From contig CAIVQO010000046.1 of the NCBI GenBank assembly GCA_903908065.1, forward strand, positions 1 through 34,164: a stretch of 34,164 bases of DNA, written 5' to 3'. The translations under genes and the position numbers were made by a program. The notes beneath the pieces are model-generated. The model ran no database searches. It was given only the letters and a program-made list of their open reading frames with translations, and was not told where the DNA came from. This DNA is from an uncultured beta proteobacterium. Its GTDB lineage: Bacteria > Pseudomonadota > Gammaproteobacteria > Burkholderiales > Rhodocyclaceae. Each line of letters begins with the position of its first letter. Within the stretch, counting starts at the first letter, position 1. Shown piece by piece: positions 23,874 to 31,150 of the stretch.

Positions 23874-24629
23874 ATGTTCTCCATCCTGCAACCGTGGCGA
23901 CGTTTGCTGCTCATTCACTTGGTACTGCTGTTCCTTGGTGGCATGGCGCGGGCCGATGTCGGCGAATTTCTCGATGAAGTGGTCGCCGCCCACGGCGGTG
24001 GCGCGACGCCGACCGCGATCCATGAGCGCGGCCGCACCGAATCCTTGCGCCGCGGCAGCGGCCCGGTGGAACGCTGGTGGCAGGCGCCGGACCGCTTCCG
24101 CATCGAGATCGCCTATCCCGGCGCGCCGGAGTCGCGCCTGCTGCGGGGCGCCGACGCCTGGCAACAGGGACAGCCGGCGAACCCGGCCTTCCACGGTGCG
24201 GTGCTGTTGCAGGCCGCGCGCATGGCACTGCCCTGGCGCCTGCGCGACAACGCGGCGCAGGTCACCGACCTCGGCGCCTTGCCGCTGGCCAACGGCAAAC
24301 AGGTGCGCAGCCTGGAGTGGCGGGTGCAGGAAGGCATCCGGCTGATCGTCGAGATCGATCCCGAAAGCCGCCTGATCATGCGCTCGCGCGGCGTGCTGAC
24401 GATCAACAACGCGTCGATGGAATTCGCCACCGGCTACGAGGACTACCGGATGGTCGGCGGGCGTCGCGTTGCCATGTCGGAGAGGCATTTCGCCATGGGC
24501 CAGTACATCGGCCACACCCTCCTGGAAAGCGTCGAGTTTCCCGCCGTGTTGCCAGCGCCGACTTTCGAACCGCCCGCCAACGGGCAAGTGGTGCTGCAAC
24601 CGTCACGGATACTGCGCGCCGGTGACTAG
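23874..24629 (+). CDS. Periplasmic LolA/outer-membrane-lipoprotein-carrier-like protein
   Basis: 251 residues. The N-terminal LLLIHLVLLFLGGMARA is a signal peptide ending near residue 27. The mature protein opens VGEFLDEVVAAHGGG and continues with alternating short strands (RTESLRRGSGPVERWWQAP, RFRIEIAYP, RLLRGADAWQQG, IRLIVEIDPESRLIMRSRG, YEDYRMVGGRRVAMSERH). That beta pattern is typical of the LolA/LolB-like superfamily of lipid-binding baskets. The assignment is by pattern only. Its stop overlaps the GTG start of the DsbB-like gene, which suggests a shared envelope-related operon. It carries one copy of the dispersed 12-mer (P-A-P-T-F). Confidence 0.65.
   Translation: MFSILQPWRRLLLIHLVLLFLGGMARADVGEFLDEVVAAHGGGATPTAIHERGRTESLRRGSGPVERWWQAPDRFRIEIAYPGAPESRLLRGADAWQQGQPANPAFHGAVLLQAARMALPWRLRDNAAQVTDLGALPLANGKQVRSLEWRVQEGIRLIVEIDPESRLIMRSRGVLTINNASMEFATGYEDYRMVGGRRVAMSERHFAMGQYIGHTLLESVEFPAVLPAPTFEPPANGQVVLQPSRILRAGD
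24554..24565 (+). repeat. Dispersed 12-mer, copy 6
   Basis: AGCGCCGACTTT in the sense strand near the 3' end of the LolA-like gene. Confidence 0.7.
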
Positions 24630-25053
24630 GACCTCACCCGAAGCGGCCTGGCCGCCGCTGTTCCTGGCCTGGCTGGTGGCGGCAACGGCGACGCTGGGCG
24701 CCCTGTTCTTCGGCGAAGTGAAACAGCTGCCGATCTGCACCATGTGCTGGTACCAGCGCATCTGCATGTTCCCGCTGGCGGTAGTGCTCCCCTTCGGCAT
24801 GTTTCCGCCGACGCGCCGCGTGATCGGCGCCGGCATCGCGTTGGCCGTTCCCGGGCTGGCGCTGGCGCTGTTCCATCAGCTGTTGGTCGCCGGTGTGATA
24901 CCCGAGCGCATCCAGCCCTGCAGCCAGGGCGTGCCCTGCTCGCAGACCGTGGCGACCTGGTTCGGTTTCCTCACCTTGCCCTTGCTTTCGATTGCCGCCT
25001 TTGCCGCCATCCTGGCCCTGCTGCTGGCGGCCTTTCGCCGGAGCCCGCCATGA
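24622..25053 (+). CDS. DsbB/BdbC-like disulfide oxidoreductase (membrane)
   Basis: 143 residues from the GTG at 24622, which overlaps the preceding TAG; the frame is open further upstream but that is shadow sequence. Four hydrophobic segments are visible. The first redox pair is Cys39-Cys42 (PICTMCWYQR) and the second Cys100-Cys106 (QPCSQGVPCSQ). The CxxCWYQR motif and closely spaced second pair match the short DsbB/BdbC subgroup more than E. coli DsbB, whose second pair is far apart. It would reoxidise a periplasmic thiol oxidase using quinone. The gene overlaps the DsbA-like gene by four bases, and the two should work as a pair. Confidence 0.85.
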   Translation: MTRTSPEAAWPPLFLAWLVAATATLGALFFGEVKQLPICTMCWYQRICMFPLAVVLPFGMFPPTRRVIGAGIALAVPGLALALFHQLLVAGVIPERIQPCSQGVPCSQTVATWFGFLTLPLLSIAAFAAILALLLAAFRRSPP

Positions 25054-25697
25054 AGCAGAAGACCCTGTTCACCCTCGCCCTTGCCTGCCTGCTCGGCGCT
25101 TTCATCTTTGCCGCGCTGATCCACAACGTCGAACCGGAAGAGGCCGCGGGTCCGAGCGCCGACCCTGCGCTGCTGCTGCGCGCCGATTCGCCCAGCCTCG
25201 GGCCGGCCTCCGCGCCGGTGGTGATCGTCGAGTTCCTCGACCCTGCCTGCGAAACCTGCGCCGCCTTCTATCCGCTGGTGAAGCAGATCATTGCCGGCGA
25301 CCCCTCGCGCATCCGTCTGGTGTTGCGCTATGCGCCCTTCCACAAGGGGTCGGACCAGGTGGTCGCGGCGCTGGAAGCCGCGCGGCGCCAGGACAAGTTC
25401 TGGCCGGCGCTGGAAGCCCTGCTCGCCAACCAGCGCGACTGGGTGCAAAACCATGCCGCGCAACCGGAACGCATCTGGCCGTTGCTCGAGCGCGCCGGCC
25501 TCGATCTCGCGCGCCTTCGCCAGGACATGGCGGCGCCGGCCATCGGCGACCTGATCACTCGCGAGCTGATGGATGCGCAGGCGCTGGGCGTGCGCAAGAC
25601 ACCGGACTTTTTCGTCAATGGCCGGCCGCTGCCGCGCTTCGGCGAGGAGCCGCTGCGCGAGGCCGTGGCGGCGGCGCTGCGGAAAGCGAAGCCATGA
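25050..25697 (+). CDS. DsbA/BdbD-like thioredoxin-fold protein (membrane-anchored)
   Basis: 215 residues. The N terminus KTLFTLALACLLGAFIFAALI (about 4-24) is an uncleaved anchor or signal. The thioredoxin fold begins at about residue 55 (APVVIVEFLDPACETCAAFY), with redox centre Cys67-Glu-Thr-Cys70. A helical insertion (about 95-165) follows, then GVRKTPDFFVNGRP carrying the cis-Pro loop. The arrangement matches the DsbA-family 'thioredoxin_4' group (BdbD type). Together with the overlapping DsbB-like gene it forms a complete two-component disulfide-forming unit. Likely client proteins are the Cys-containing secreted proteins encoded in this window, which is inference. Confidence 0.88.
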   Translation: MKQKTLFTLALACLLGAFIFAALIHNVEPEEAAGPSADPALLLRADSPSLGPASAPVVIVEFLDPACETCAAFYPLVKQIIAGDPSRIRLVLRYAPFHKGSDQVVAALEAARRQDKFWPALEALLANQRDWVQNHAAQPERIWPLLERAGLDLARLRQDMAAPAIGDLITRELMDAQALGVRKTPDFFVNGRPLPRFGEEPLREAVAAALRKAKP

Positions 25698-26461
25698 TCG
25701 AGCTGTTGCAGTTCAGGCACTCGCCCTATAACGAGAAGGTACGCTGGGCGCTGGACCTCAAGCGCGTGGCGCATCGCCGCCGCAGCCTGCTGCCGGGGCC
25801 GCACATGGGCGTGGTGAAGAAGCTGACGGGCCATACCCAGACCCCGGTGCTGCCGCTCGACGACGGCACGGTGATCGACGGCTCGGCGCGCATCCTCGAC
25901 TGGCTGGAACGCCAGCACCCGGAACCGCGCCTGATGCCGGACGATGCCGTACAAGGCGAGCAGGTGCTCGCGATCCAGCGCCGCTTCGACGAAGACATCA
26001 CGCCGCGCATCCGCCGCGCGGTACTCGACGCCCTGCTGCGCCGGCCGCGCTATTTCGCCGCCGTGTTCGGCGAAGCCGAATCGCCGCTGAAGCAGCGTCT
26101 GTACTCCCTGATCGTGCCGTTGGCGGCGCCGCTGGTGCGCAAGGGCAACGGCATCACCGGTGCAGCCGCCATTGCCGACGGCATCGCCGCCGGCTTCGAG
26201 GGGCTGGAGCTGGTCGCGGCGGCGGGGCAGGGCTATCTCGTCGGCGATCGCTTCGGCATTGCCGACATCACCGCGGCCGCAACATTGGCGACGCTGGTGC
26301 GCCCCGAAAATTCGCCGATGCAAAGCCCGCAACCAGTGGATGACGAATTCGCCAGGCTGATCGCGCCTTACCGCGACCACCCCGGCGCCGCCTGGGTGCG
26401 CCGCATCTACGCTGCTCACCGTGGCGCCAGCGTCGACTTCGAAGGGCCGAGCGCTTACTGA
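25694..26461 (+). CDS. Glutathione S-transferase-like protein
   Basis: 255 residues. The N-terminal thioredoxin-like domain (about 1-78) shows IELLQFRHSPYNEKVRWALDLKR, then a TQTPVLPLDDGTVIDGSARILDWLE segment, in which the cis-Pro and the D/E-S-x-x-I glutathione contact are recognisable (GSARI). The C-terminal helical domain contains GYLVGDRFGIADITAAATL, the N-capping box of GSTs. SPYNEKVRW places Ser9/Tyr11 where GSTs have their activating residue, with no Cys. A long insertion (about 115-165) makes it larger than usual. It overlaps the DsbA-like gene by four bases. Cytosolic; substrate unknown. Confidence 0.82.
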   Translation: MIELLQFRHSPYNEKVRWALDLKRVAHRRRSLLPGPHMGVVKKLTGHTQTPVLPLDDGTVIDGSARILDWLERQHPEPRLMPDDAVQGEQVLAIQRRFDEDITPRIRRAVLDALLRRPRYFAAVFGEAESPLKQRLYSLIVPLAAPLVRKGNGITGAAAIADGIAAGFEGLELVAAAGQGYLVGDRFGIADITAAATLATLVRPENSPMQSPQPVDDEFARLIAPYRDHPGAAWVRRIYAAHRGASVDFEGPSAY

Positions 26462-26463
26462 CG

Positions 26464-27240
26464 CTACTTGCCGATAAAGCGGGGCGGCCGCTTTTCGAGG
26501 AAGGCCGCCAGGCCTTCGGCATAGTCCCGGGTGTCGAGGAAAGCGAAGCTGGCGCGCTTTTCCTCCGCGGTCAGCGGCCGGCCCTCCATCAGGCGTGCGA
26601 TCCACTGCTTGTGCCAGCACGCCACCAGCGGCGCCCCGGCGGCAATGCGCGCCGCCGTCGCCTGCGCCTCGGCCAAAACCTCGTCATCGGCCACCACGCG
26701 CGTCAGCAGGCCCTTGGCATACGCCTCGGCGGCGGACAACAGGCGGCCTTCGAGCAGGATTTCCCTGGCCACCGCCGGCCCGGCCAGCTTGAGGAAGCCG
26801 GCCAGTTCACCGGGATACATCGAGAAGCCGATCTTCATGATCGGCGCGCCGAACTTTGCGCCCGCACCGGCAATGCGCAGGTCGCAGGCACTGGCGATCT
26901 CCAGCCCGCCGCCAACGCAGGGGCCGAGGATCGCTGCCACCGTCGGCAGCGGGCAGGTTTCGATCGCCGCCAGCGCTTCGCCCACCGCCTCGTGGTAAGC
27001 CAGCGCCAGGTCAACCGTGGCGCGCGCGGTCTTGAACTCTTCCAGGTCGCCACCCGCGGCAAAGGCCGCGCCCTCACCGCGCAATATCACGCAGCGCAAG
27101 GAGTCGTCTGCGGCCAGCGCCGTGATGGTCTCGCGCAGGCGGCGCCACATCAGCGCATTCAGCGCGTTGAGCTTGTCGGGGTTGAACAGGGTGACGGTGG
27201 CGATGGCGCCGTCGCGTTGGCAGAGAATGTCCGGGCTCAT
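26464..27240 (-). CDS. Enoyl-CoA hydratase/isomerase (crotonase) family protein
   Basis: 258 residues from the ATG at 27240, one base after the MFS gene's stop codon. The crotonase fold is clear: VTLFNPDKLNALNALMWRRL, VILRGEGAAFAAGGDLEEF (oxyanion-hole AGGD) and ILGPCVGGGLEIASACDLRI (second oxyanion Gly and the first catalytic Glu). In AKFGAPIMKIGFSMYPG the second glutamate of classical hydratases (PE) is replaced by Ile. This points to an isomerase, decarboxylase or other crotonase reaction rather than simple hydration; the alignment is by eye. It converges with the GST-like gene at a 2-bp gap and is co-transcribed with the MFS and thioredoxin-like genes. Confidence 0.88.
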   Translation of the reverse strand: MSPDILCQRDGAIATVTLFNPDKLNALNALMWRRLRETITALAADDSLRCVILRGEGAAFAAGGDLEEFKTARATVDLALAYHEAVGEALAAIETCPLPTVAAILGPCVGGGLEIASACDLRIAGAGAKFGAPIMKIGFSMYPGELAGFLKLAGPAVAREILLEGRLLSAAEAYAKGLLTRVVADDEVLAEAQATAARIAAGAPLVACWHKQWIARLMEGRPLTAEEKRASFAFLDTRDYAEGLAAFLEKRPPRFIGK

Positions 27241-27241
27241 G

Positions 27242-28528
27242 TCAGTCGTGCATCTGCTTGGCATGGCTATCTTTTGCCAGGGTGAGAATGAATGCAGCCA
27301 CGATCATGGTGACGAACATTAGGGTGAAGGCGCTGCGGTAGGCGTTGGCGTCATACACGCGCACGCCATTCAGCAACGCGCCGTTCCAGCGCTGGTCGAG
27401 CAGCCAGCCCACCGCCGGTTGCAGCAGCATGCCGCCCAGCAGCGGCCCCATATTGCACACCCCCGAGGCGGTGCCGACCAAGCGCAGCGGGACCGACTCC
27501 TTGGCCCAGGCAAAGCCGATGATGATGTTGCCCGAGGCGAAGCCGGTGGGAATCAGCAGCAGCACCAGCGCCCATAGCGGCAGCGGCAGGTAGAGGATGG
27601 CCGACCAGCCGAGCAGTGCGACGCCGGCGGCGATCAGGTACAAGGGCTTCCTCATGCCCATGCGTTCGGACCAGTTGCCCAGTGTCGGCCCGCCCAGCGC
27701 CCAGGCCACCAGCAGCGTCGAGGTGATCGCCGCCGCGGTCTTCGGATCGAGGCCGTGCACCTGGCGCAAAAACGGCACCCCCCACAGCCCGGCGAAAGTC
27801 AGCACCGCGCCGGAAAAGCCGATCGGCACCGCGGTGAGGATCCAGACGTTGCGGTAGGACAGCACTTCCATCAGGCCGCGCCACAGCGAGGTGCCTTCGT
27901 GCGGGCCATGAACGCCCTGGAAATGGCTGGCATAACCGCGCTCGACCGGGTCGTCGCGCACGCGCAGCCAGGTCGCGATGCACAGCGCCACGGTGACCGC
28001 CGCCGAGACCGCCATCACCGGCCGCCAACCGAAGTTCTCCACCAGGAAGCGCAGCGGCACACCGGCCACTACCCCGCCGACCACGCCCATCAGCAGCGCC
28101 ATGCCCGAGACCAGCGCGTATTTCTCCGGCGGGAACCAGTGGCTGGCCAGCTTGAGCATGGAAACGAAGGCCACCGCCACCGAAGCACCGATCAGGAGCC
28201 GCCCCATGTTGGCAAGGAAGATGGTCGGCGCGAAGGCGAACAGCGCCGTGCCCAGCGCGGCGACGCCGGCGCCTACCGTAAGCAGGCGGCGCGGGCCCCA
28301 GCGGTCGGCGATCATGCCGGTGGGCACCTGCATCGCGACGTAGGAATAGAAATAGAAGGCCGAGAGATTGCCCAGCGCCGCGCCGGTGATGGCGAACTCG
28401 GTCATCAGCTGGTCGGTGATCACCGCTGGCGCCACGCGCTGGTAAAAGCCGATCAGGTAGAGCAGCGCGCCGAGGCCCCAGACCGACCACGCCAGACTCG
28501 CCGCCGGAAAGCTTTTGCCCTCGCTCAT
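27242..28528 (-). CDS. Major facilitator superfamily transporter
   Basis: 428 residues with 12 predicted membrane segments. The MFS signature between segments 2 and 3 is MIADRWGPRRLLTVGAG (G-x-x-x-D-R-x-G-R-R type). The first segments are VWGLGALLYLIGFYQRVAPAVI, LSAFYFYSYVAMQVPTG and LLIGASVAVAFVSMLKLASHWFP. The second half contains LGNWSERMGMRKPLYLIAAG, the repeat of the signature loop. The overall style resembles anion/organic-acid or nitrate-type MFS families, but the substrate cannot be fixed. The start overlaps the thioredoxin-like gene's stop by four bases. Confidence 0.88.
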   Translation of the reverse strand: MSEGKSFPAASLAWSVWGLGALLYLIGFYQRVAPAVITDQLMTEFAITGAALGNLSAFYFYSYVAMQVPTGMIADRWGPRRLLTVGAGVAALGTALFAFAPTIFLANMGRLLIGASVAVAFVSMLKLASHWFPPEKYALVSGMALLMGVVGGVVAGVPLRFLVENFGWRPVMAVSAAVTVALCIATWLRVRDDPVERGYASHFQGVHGPHEGTSLWRGLMEVLSYRNVWILTAVPIGFSGAVLTFAGLWGVPFLRQVHGLDPKTAAAITSTLLVAWALGGPTLGNWSERMGMRKPLYLIAAGVALLGWSAILYLPLPLWALVLLLIPTGFASGNIIIGFAWAKESVPLRLVGTASGVCNMGPLLGGMLLQPAVGWLLDQRWNGALLNGVRVYDANAYRSAFTLMFVTMIVAAFILTLAKDSHAKQMHD

Positions 28529-29079
28529 GCCGCAACGTTCTCCGCCCACCACAGCCGCGCCTTCAGCCCCCAGGTCGTGGCGTAACCGACCACGCGAAAG
28601 CGGATGTTGCCTTCGCCATCGACCACGAAGTGCGTCGGCACCCCGCGCACTCGCCAGTTCGCCGCATGGCGGCCGTCGGCATCGACCAGCGCCGGCAGGT
28701 CCAGCCCGCGCTCGCGCAAATGCTTCGCGACAGTTGCCGCATCGCCGGACTGCATCGCCACCGAGACCACGCGATGCTCGCGCGCCACGGCAACGATGTT
28801 GTCTTCCTCGGCGGTACATACCGGGCACCAGGTGGCCCAGAAGGCGACCAGGGTCGGCGTGCGTGCCGTCTCGCCAACGCCTTGCGCACCTGCGGAAACT
28901 TTTATGGGCGACCCATCGGTACGCAGGCCTTCCAGCGGCGGCGCCACGCCCTCGGGCAGGCCGCGCGTCTGCCACCACTGCGCGCCGAAGATCACGGCGA
29001 GGATCAGGCAGGCTTCCAGCAGCCAGCGCTGCCAGCGCTTTTGGGGCAGCAGGGTTCGGAATCGGTTGGAAAGGTTCAT
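28525..29079 (-). CDS. Membrane-anchored thioredoxin-like protein (TlpA/ScsD type)
   Basis: 184 residues. One N-terminal membrane segment (about 19-36, WLLEACLILAVIFGAQWW) places the rest in the periplasm. The thioredoxin fold has redox centre Cys85-Pro-Val-Cys88 in VAFWATWCPVCTAEED, then VVSVAMQSGDAATVAKHL, and the cis-Pro in RVRGVPTHFVVDGEG. The W-C-P-V-C motif and layout resemble the DsbE/ScsD-like 'protein disulfide oxidoreductase' group. It could reduce cytochrome c apoproteins or other periplasmic disulfides. It is the first gene of the minus-strand run with the MFS and crotonase genes and the third envelope thiol enzyme within 5 kb. Confidence 0.87.
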   Translation of the reverse strand: MNLSNRFRTLLPQKRWQRWLLEACLILAVIFGAQWWQTRGLPEGVAPPLEGLRTDGSPIKVSAGAQGVGETARTPTLVAFWATWCPVCTAEEDNIVAVAREHRVVSVAMQSGDAATVAKHLRERGLDLPALVDADGRHAANWRVRGVPTHFVVDGEGNIRFRVVGYATTWGLKARLWWAENVAA

Positions 29080-29124
29080 CGCAGAATCTTAACGTAAGCC
29101 ACCTGTGCCCATCGCCGTTCCGCC

Positions 29125-29136
29125 GGCGCCGACTTT
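29125..29136 (+). repeat. Dispersed 12-mer, copy 7
   Basis: GGCGCCGACTTT in the 189-bp intergenic gap before the DUF3135 gene, so not explained by codon use. Confidence 0.7.
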
Positions 29137-29268
29137 TGTTCGCACCGCGTGAATTCCTGACTGGTTTTCTCGGATTCGAGTTGCTATCCTGTTCGCGTGG
29201 TCTTGGCTGGGCAGCGCCGCCACGTTGGCTTCCGGTCAACTATGTGAATTCCTGGAGGGGGACGACAC

Positions 29269-29610
29269 ATGGCAAAGAGCTTCGAGTTTCAGGAATGGGC
29301 GTCGCTGGCGCAGGCTGCGCCCGACGACTTCGAGCGACAACGCAAGGAGCTGATCCAGGCGTTTCTCGAAGAATCGAACGATGAACAGCGCCGGCTCGGC
29401 ATGAGCCTGCAACGGGAAATCGACTTCGAGATACGGCGCGCGGGCAATCCGCAACAGGCGCTGGCGGCCATATCGAAAATGATGTGGAGCCAGCTCGACT
29501 TCCTCTGCGAGGAGCTGGAGGCGCTGAGCCAGTCGATGCGCGAGCTGGACACGGCGGCCAATGTCGGTGCCGCCCGCCTGGCGCTGGCCTTGCAGCCTGC
29601 GCGCCGGTAA
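29269..29610 (+). CDS. DUF3135 family protein
   Basis: 113 residues preceded by GGAGGGGG at good spacing. The pattern FEFQEWASLAQAAPDDFERQRKELI, then RLGMSLQREIDFEIRRAGNPQQALAAISKMMW, matches the short, all-helical DUF3135 family of beta- and gammaproteobacteria. No signal peptide or membrane segment; probably cytosolic and a likely coiled-coil or helical bundle. The family has no known function. It stands alone on the plus strand, divergent from the thioredoxin-like gene and convergent with a rhodanese gene. Confidence 0.82.
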   Translation: MAKSFEFQEWASLAQAAPDDFERQRKELIQAFLEESNDEQRRLGMSLQREIDFEIRRAGNPQQALAAISKMMWSQLDFLCEELEALSQSMRELDTAANVGAARLALALQPARR

Positions 29611-29642
29611 CCCCGCGCCGCCGCGCCGCCGTGCTCGGGCGC

Positions 29643-29658
29643 GGCCTGCCGGCAGGCC
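29643..29658. terminator. 16-bp perfect palindrome between convergent genes
   Basis: GGCCTGCCGGCAGGCC is fully self-complementary and lies in the 52-bp gap between the ends of the DUF3135 and rhodanese genes. Position and symmetry fit a bidirectional terminator hairpin, but there is no T-run on either side, so this is uncertain. Confidence 0.35.
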
Positions 29659-29662
29659 ACCG

Positions 29663-30055
29663 TCAGCATTGCTCCCAGGGCAGGCCTTCGAAGCGCCAGC
29701 CGTTCATCGAGCCGCGATGGTGGCTGTCGTCGAGCTCACCCTCGAAGCCATGCAGCACGTTGTAAACGTTCACGAAGCCCGCCGCCTCCAGCGCCTTGCC
29801 TGCATCCACCGAGCGGTTGCCGCTGCGGCAGATCAGCACCACCGGACGGTCGTGGGCATGGCCGGCAAACTTTTTCACTTCGCCGACGAAATGCGGGTTG
29901 ATTTCCCAGTCGGGACCATCGTTCCAGGAGACATGCAGCGCGCCGGCGGGGTGGCCGACGAAGAGGAACTCCATTTCGCTGCGGCAATCGATGAACAGCG
30001 CCTTGGGATTTTCATGCAGGAATTTGGCGGTTTCCTTGGGGGTCAGGTGTTCCAT
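29663..30055 (-). CDS. Rhodanese-domain protein (cytosolic)
   Basis: 130 residues, one rhodanese domain and no signal peptide. LTPKETAKFLHENPKALFIDCRSEMEFLFVGHPAGALHV is the usual first half. The active-site loop is Cys-Arg-Ser-Gly-Asn-Arg-Ser (VLICRSGNRSVDAGKALE), the six-residue loop of thiosulfate:cyanide sulfurtransferases and persulfide carriers. The FVNVYNVLHGFEGEL segment follows, and the C terminus ends in a second cysteine (WEQC). Likely a sulfur-carrier or sulfurtransferase. It is transcribed away from the BamE-like lipoprotein gene across a 74-bp gap. Confidence 0.9.
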   Translation of the reverse strand: MEHLTPKETAKFLHENPKALFIDCRSEMEFLFVGHPAGALHVSWNDGPDWEINPHFVGEVKKFAGHAHDRPVVLICRSGNRSVDAGKALEAAGFVNVYNVLHGFEGELDDSHHRGSMNGWRFEGLPWEQC

Positions 30056-30117
30056 GGCGGCTCCTTTTGCGAGCCGGCAATTCTAGCCCACCGCCCGGGC
30101 GGCTCCGGCGAGTCCGG

Positions 30118-30123
30118 TATCAT
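30118..30123 (+). promoter_or_regulatory. Candidate -10 element (TATCAT) close to a start codon
   Basis: GGTATCATCGCGGCATG puts the -10 only 6 bp before the ATG at 30130, and no Shine-Dalgarno is visible. Transcription could begin at or next to the start codon (leaderless or near-leaderless). Confidence 0.3.
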
Positions 30124-30129
30124 CGCGGC

Positions 30130-30615
30130 ATGAACCCGATCGCCCGACTGTTTGCCGCGCTGGCCTCGATCATTGGCTTCTACGGCTGCGACGGCGCCCA
30201 CCTGGCCCAGCTTAAGCCAGGCATTTCCACCGCGCAGGAAGTGCGCGAACGGCTCGGGCTGCCCGGCGCCGAATGGCCCAATGCCGACGGCAGCGTGACC
30301 TGGGAATACACGCGCCAGCCCGAAGGTTTCGAATGCTGGATGCTGACCCTGAACCAGGCCGGCGTGCTGCAGAAGATCGAGCAGGCCCTGACCCAGGACA
30401 ATTTCGCCAAGGTCGAAAAGGGCTGGAGCGAAATGCAGGTGCGGCGCCTGCTCGGCAAGCCGCGCAGCGAGGTGAAGTTCCCGCTCAAGCCGGAAGTGGT
30501 CTGGGAATGGCGCATCGAGCCATCGCAGCGCGGCAACAACGCGTTCTTCCATGTGCATTTCAGTCTCGACGGCGTCGTCACCGGGACGTCGCGCCGCGAG
30601 GAACTGCCCGGCTAA
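30130..30615 (+). CDS. BamE/SmpA-OmlA-like lipoprotein
   Basis: 161 residues from the ATG at 30130. The N terminus ends in a lipobox-like GFYGC with the modified Cys near residue 20, so it is a probable lipoprotein. The mature part contains two copies of a short pattern: LKPGISTAQEVRERLGLPG and VEKGWSEMQVRRLLGKPRSE, each followed by a Trp-containing strand (VTWEYTRQP; VVWEWRIEP). The W/G-S/M-xx-V-xx-LG-xP pattern is typical of the SmpA/OmlA (BamE) fold, here apparently duplicated. BamE proper is a shorter, single-domain part of the outer-membrane assembly machine, so this is a relative and not BamE. Followed 9 bp later by a rhodanese gene. Confidence 0.72.
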   Translation: MNPIARLFAALASIIGFYGCDGAHLAQLKPGISTAQEVRERLGLPGAEWPNADGSVTWEYTRQPEGFECWMLTLNQAGVLQKIEQALTQDNFAKVEKGWSEMQVRRLLGKPRSEVKFPLKPEVVWEWRIEPSQRGNNAFFHVHFSLDGVVTGTSRREELPG

Positions 30616-30618
30616 AAT
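30613..30618 (+). promoter_or_regulatory. Candidate -10 element (TAAAAT) overlapping the lipoprotein stop codon
   Basis: GGCTAAAATGCCGCCATG: the TAA stop of the lipoprotein gene forms the first half of a -10-like hexamer 6 bp before the next ATG (30625). No Shine-Dalgarno is visible, so the downstream gene may be read from a leaderless transcript or by read-through coupling. Confidence 0.3.
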
Positions 30619-30624
30619 GCCGCC

Positions 30625-31056
30625 ATGAACATCCAGCACCTGCTCGCCAGCCTCCTGATCGCCGCCAGCGGCCTCGCCCTGGCCAATCCCGACCTGACCG
30701 CGCCCGAGGCCGCCGCCGCCGTTGCCGCCGGCAAGATCACCCTGATCGACATCCGCACGCCGCCGGAGTGGAAGGAAACCGGCGTCGCCAAGGGCGCCCA
30801 GTTGCTCAACATGCTCCATCCGCAAGGTGCGCCGGGATTCACCAACGCCCTGCTGGAGAAGGTGAAGGGCGACAAGAACGCGCCCATCGCGCTGATCTGC
30901 CGCACCGGCAACCGCACCACCCAGGTCCAGCGCTACCTGCAAAGCCAGGGCTTCACCCAGGTGTACAACGTGCGCGAAGGCATGGCCGGCAGCGGCGCCG
31001 GGCCGGGCTGGATCAAGCGCGGCCTGCCGGTGGATAGCTGCTCCGCCCAGTGCTGA
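30625..31056 (+). CDS. Rhodanese-domain protein (exported)
   Basis: 143 residues. The signal peptide is about 1-20 (LLASLLIAASGLALANPD, cleavage after ALA), so the domain acts in the periplasm. Rhodanese features: TLIDIRTPPEWKETGVAKGAQLLN and the active-site loop Cys-Arg-Thr-Gly-Asn-Arg-Thr (ALICRTGNRTTQVQRYL), then GFTQVYNVREGMAGS and a PGWIKRGLPV ending. Two further cysteines close the protein (SCSAQC). Probable periplasmic sulfurtransferase or persulfide carrier. It is the second rhodanese within 1.4 kb, with a different location in the cell from the first. It ends 77 bp before the metH promoter box. Confidence 0.9.
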   Translation: MNIQHLLASLLIAASGLALANPDLTAPEAAAAVAAGKITLIDIRTPPEWKETGVAKGAQLLNMLHPQGAPGFTNALLEKVKGDKNAPIALICRTGNRTTQVQRYLQSQGFTQVYNVREGMAGSGAGPGWIKRGLPVDSCSAQC

Positions 31057-31133
31057 TGTCGCACTGAAAGTTCCCGCAGGCGACCCGAAGGTAGTGCAGA
31101 GCAAGCACGGCGCTGCCGGCAGCCCCACGGCGC

Positions 31134-31139
31134 TATAAT
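31134..31139 (+). promoter_or_regulatory. Promoter -10 element of metH
   Basis: GCGCTATAATCTCGCC contains a perfect TATAAT. It sits 12 bp before the riboswitch begins, so the transcript would open almost directly into the aptamer. The -35 region (about 31111-31116) has no good consensus match. Confidence 0.6.
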
Positions 31140-31150
31140 CTCGCCTCGCT

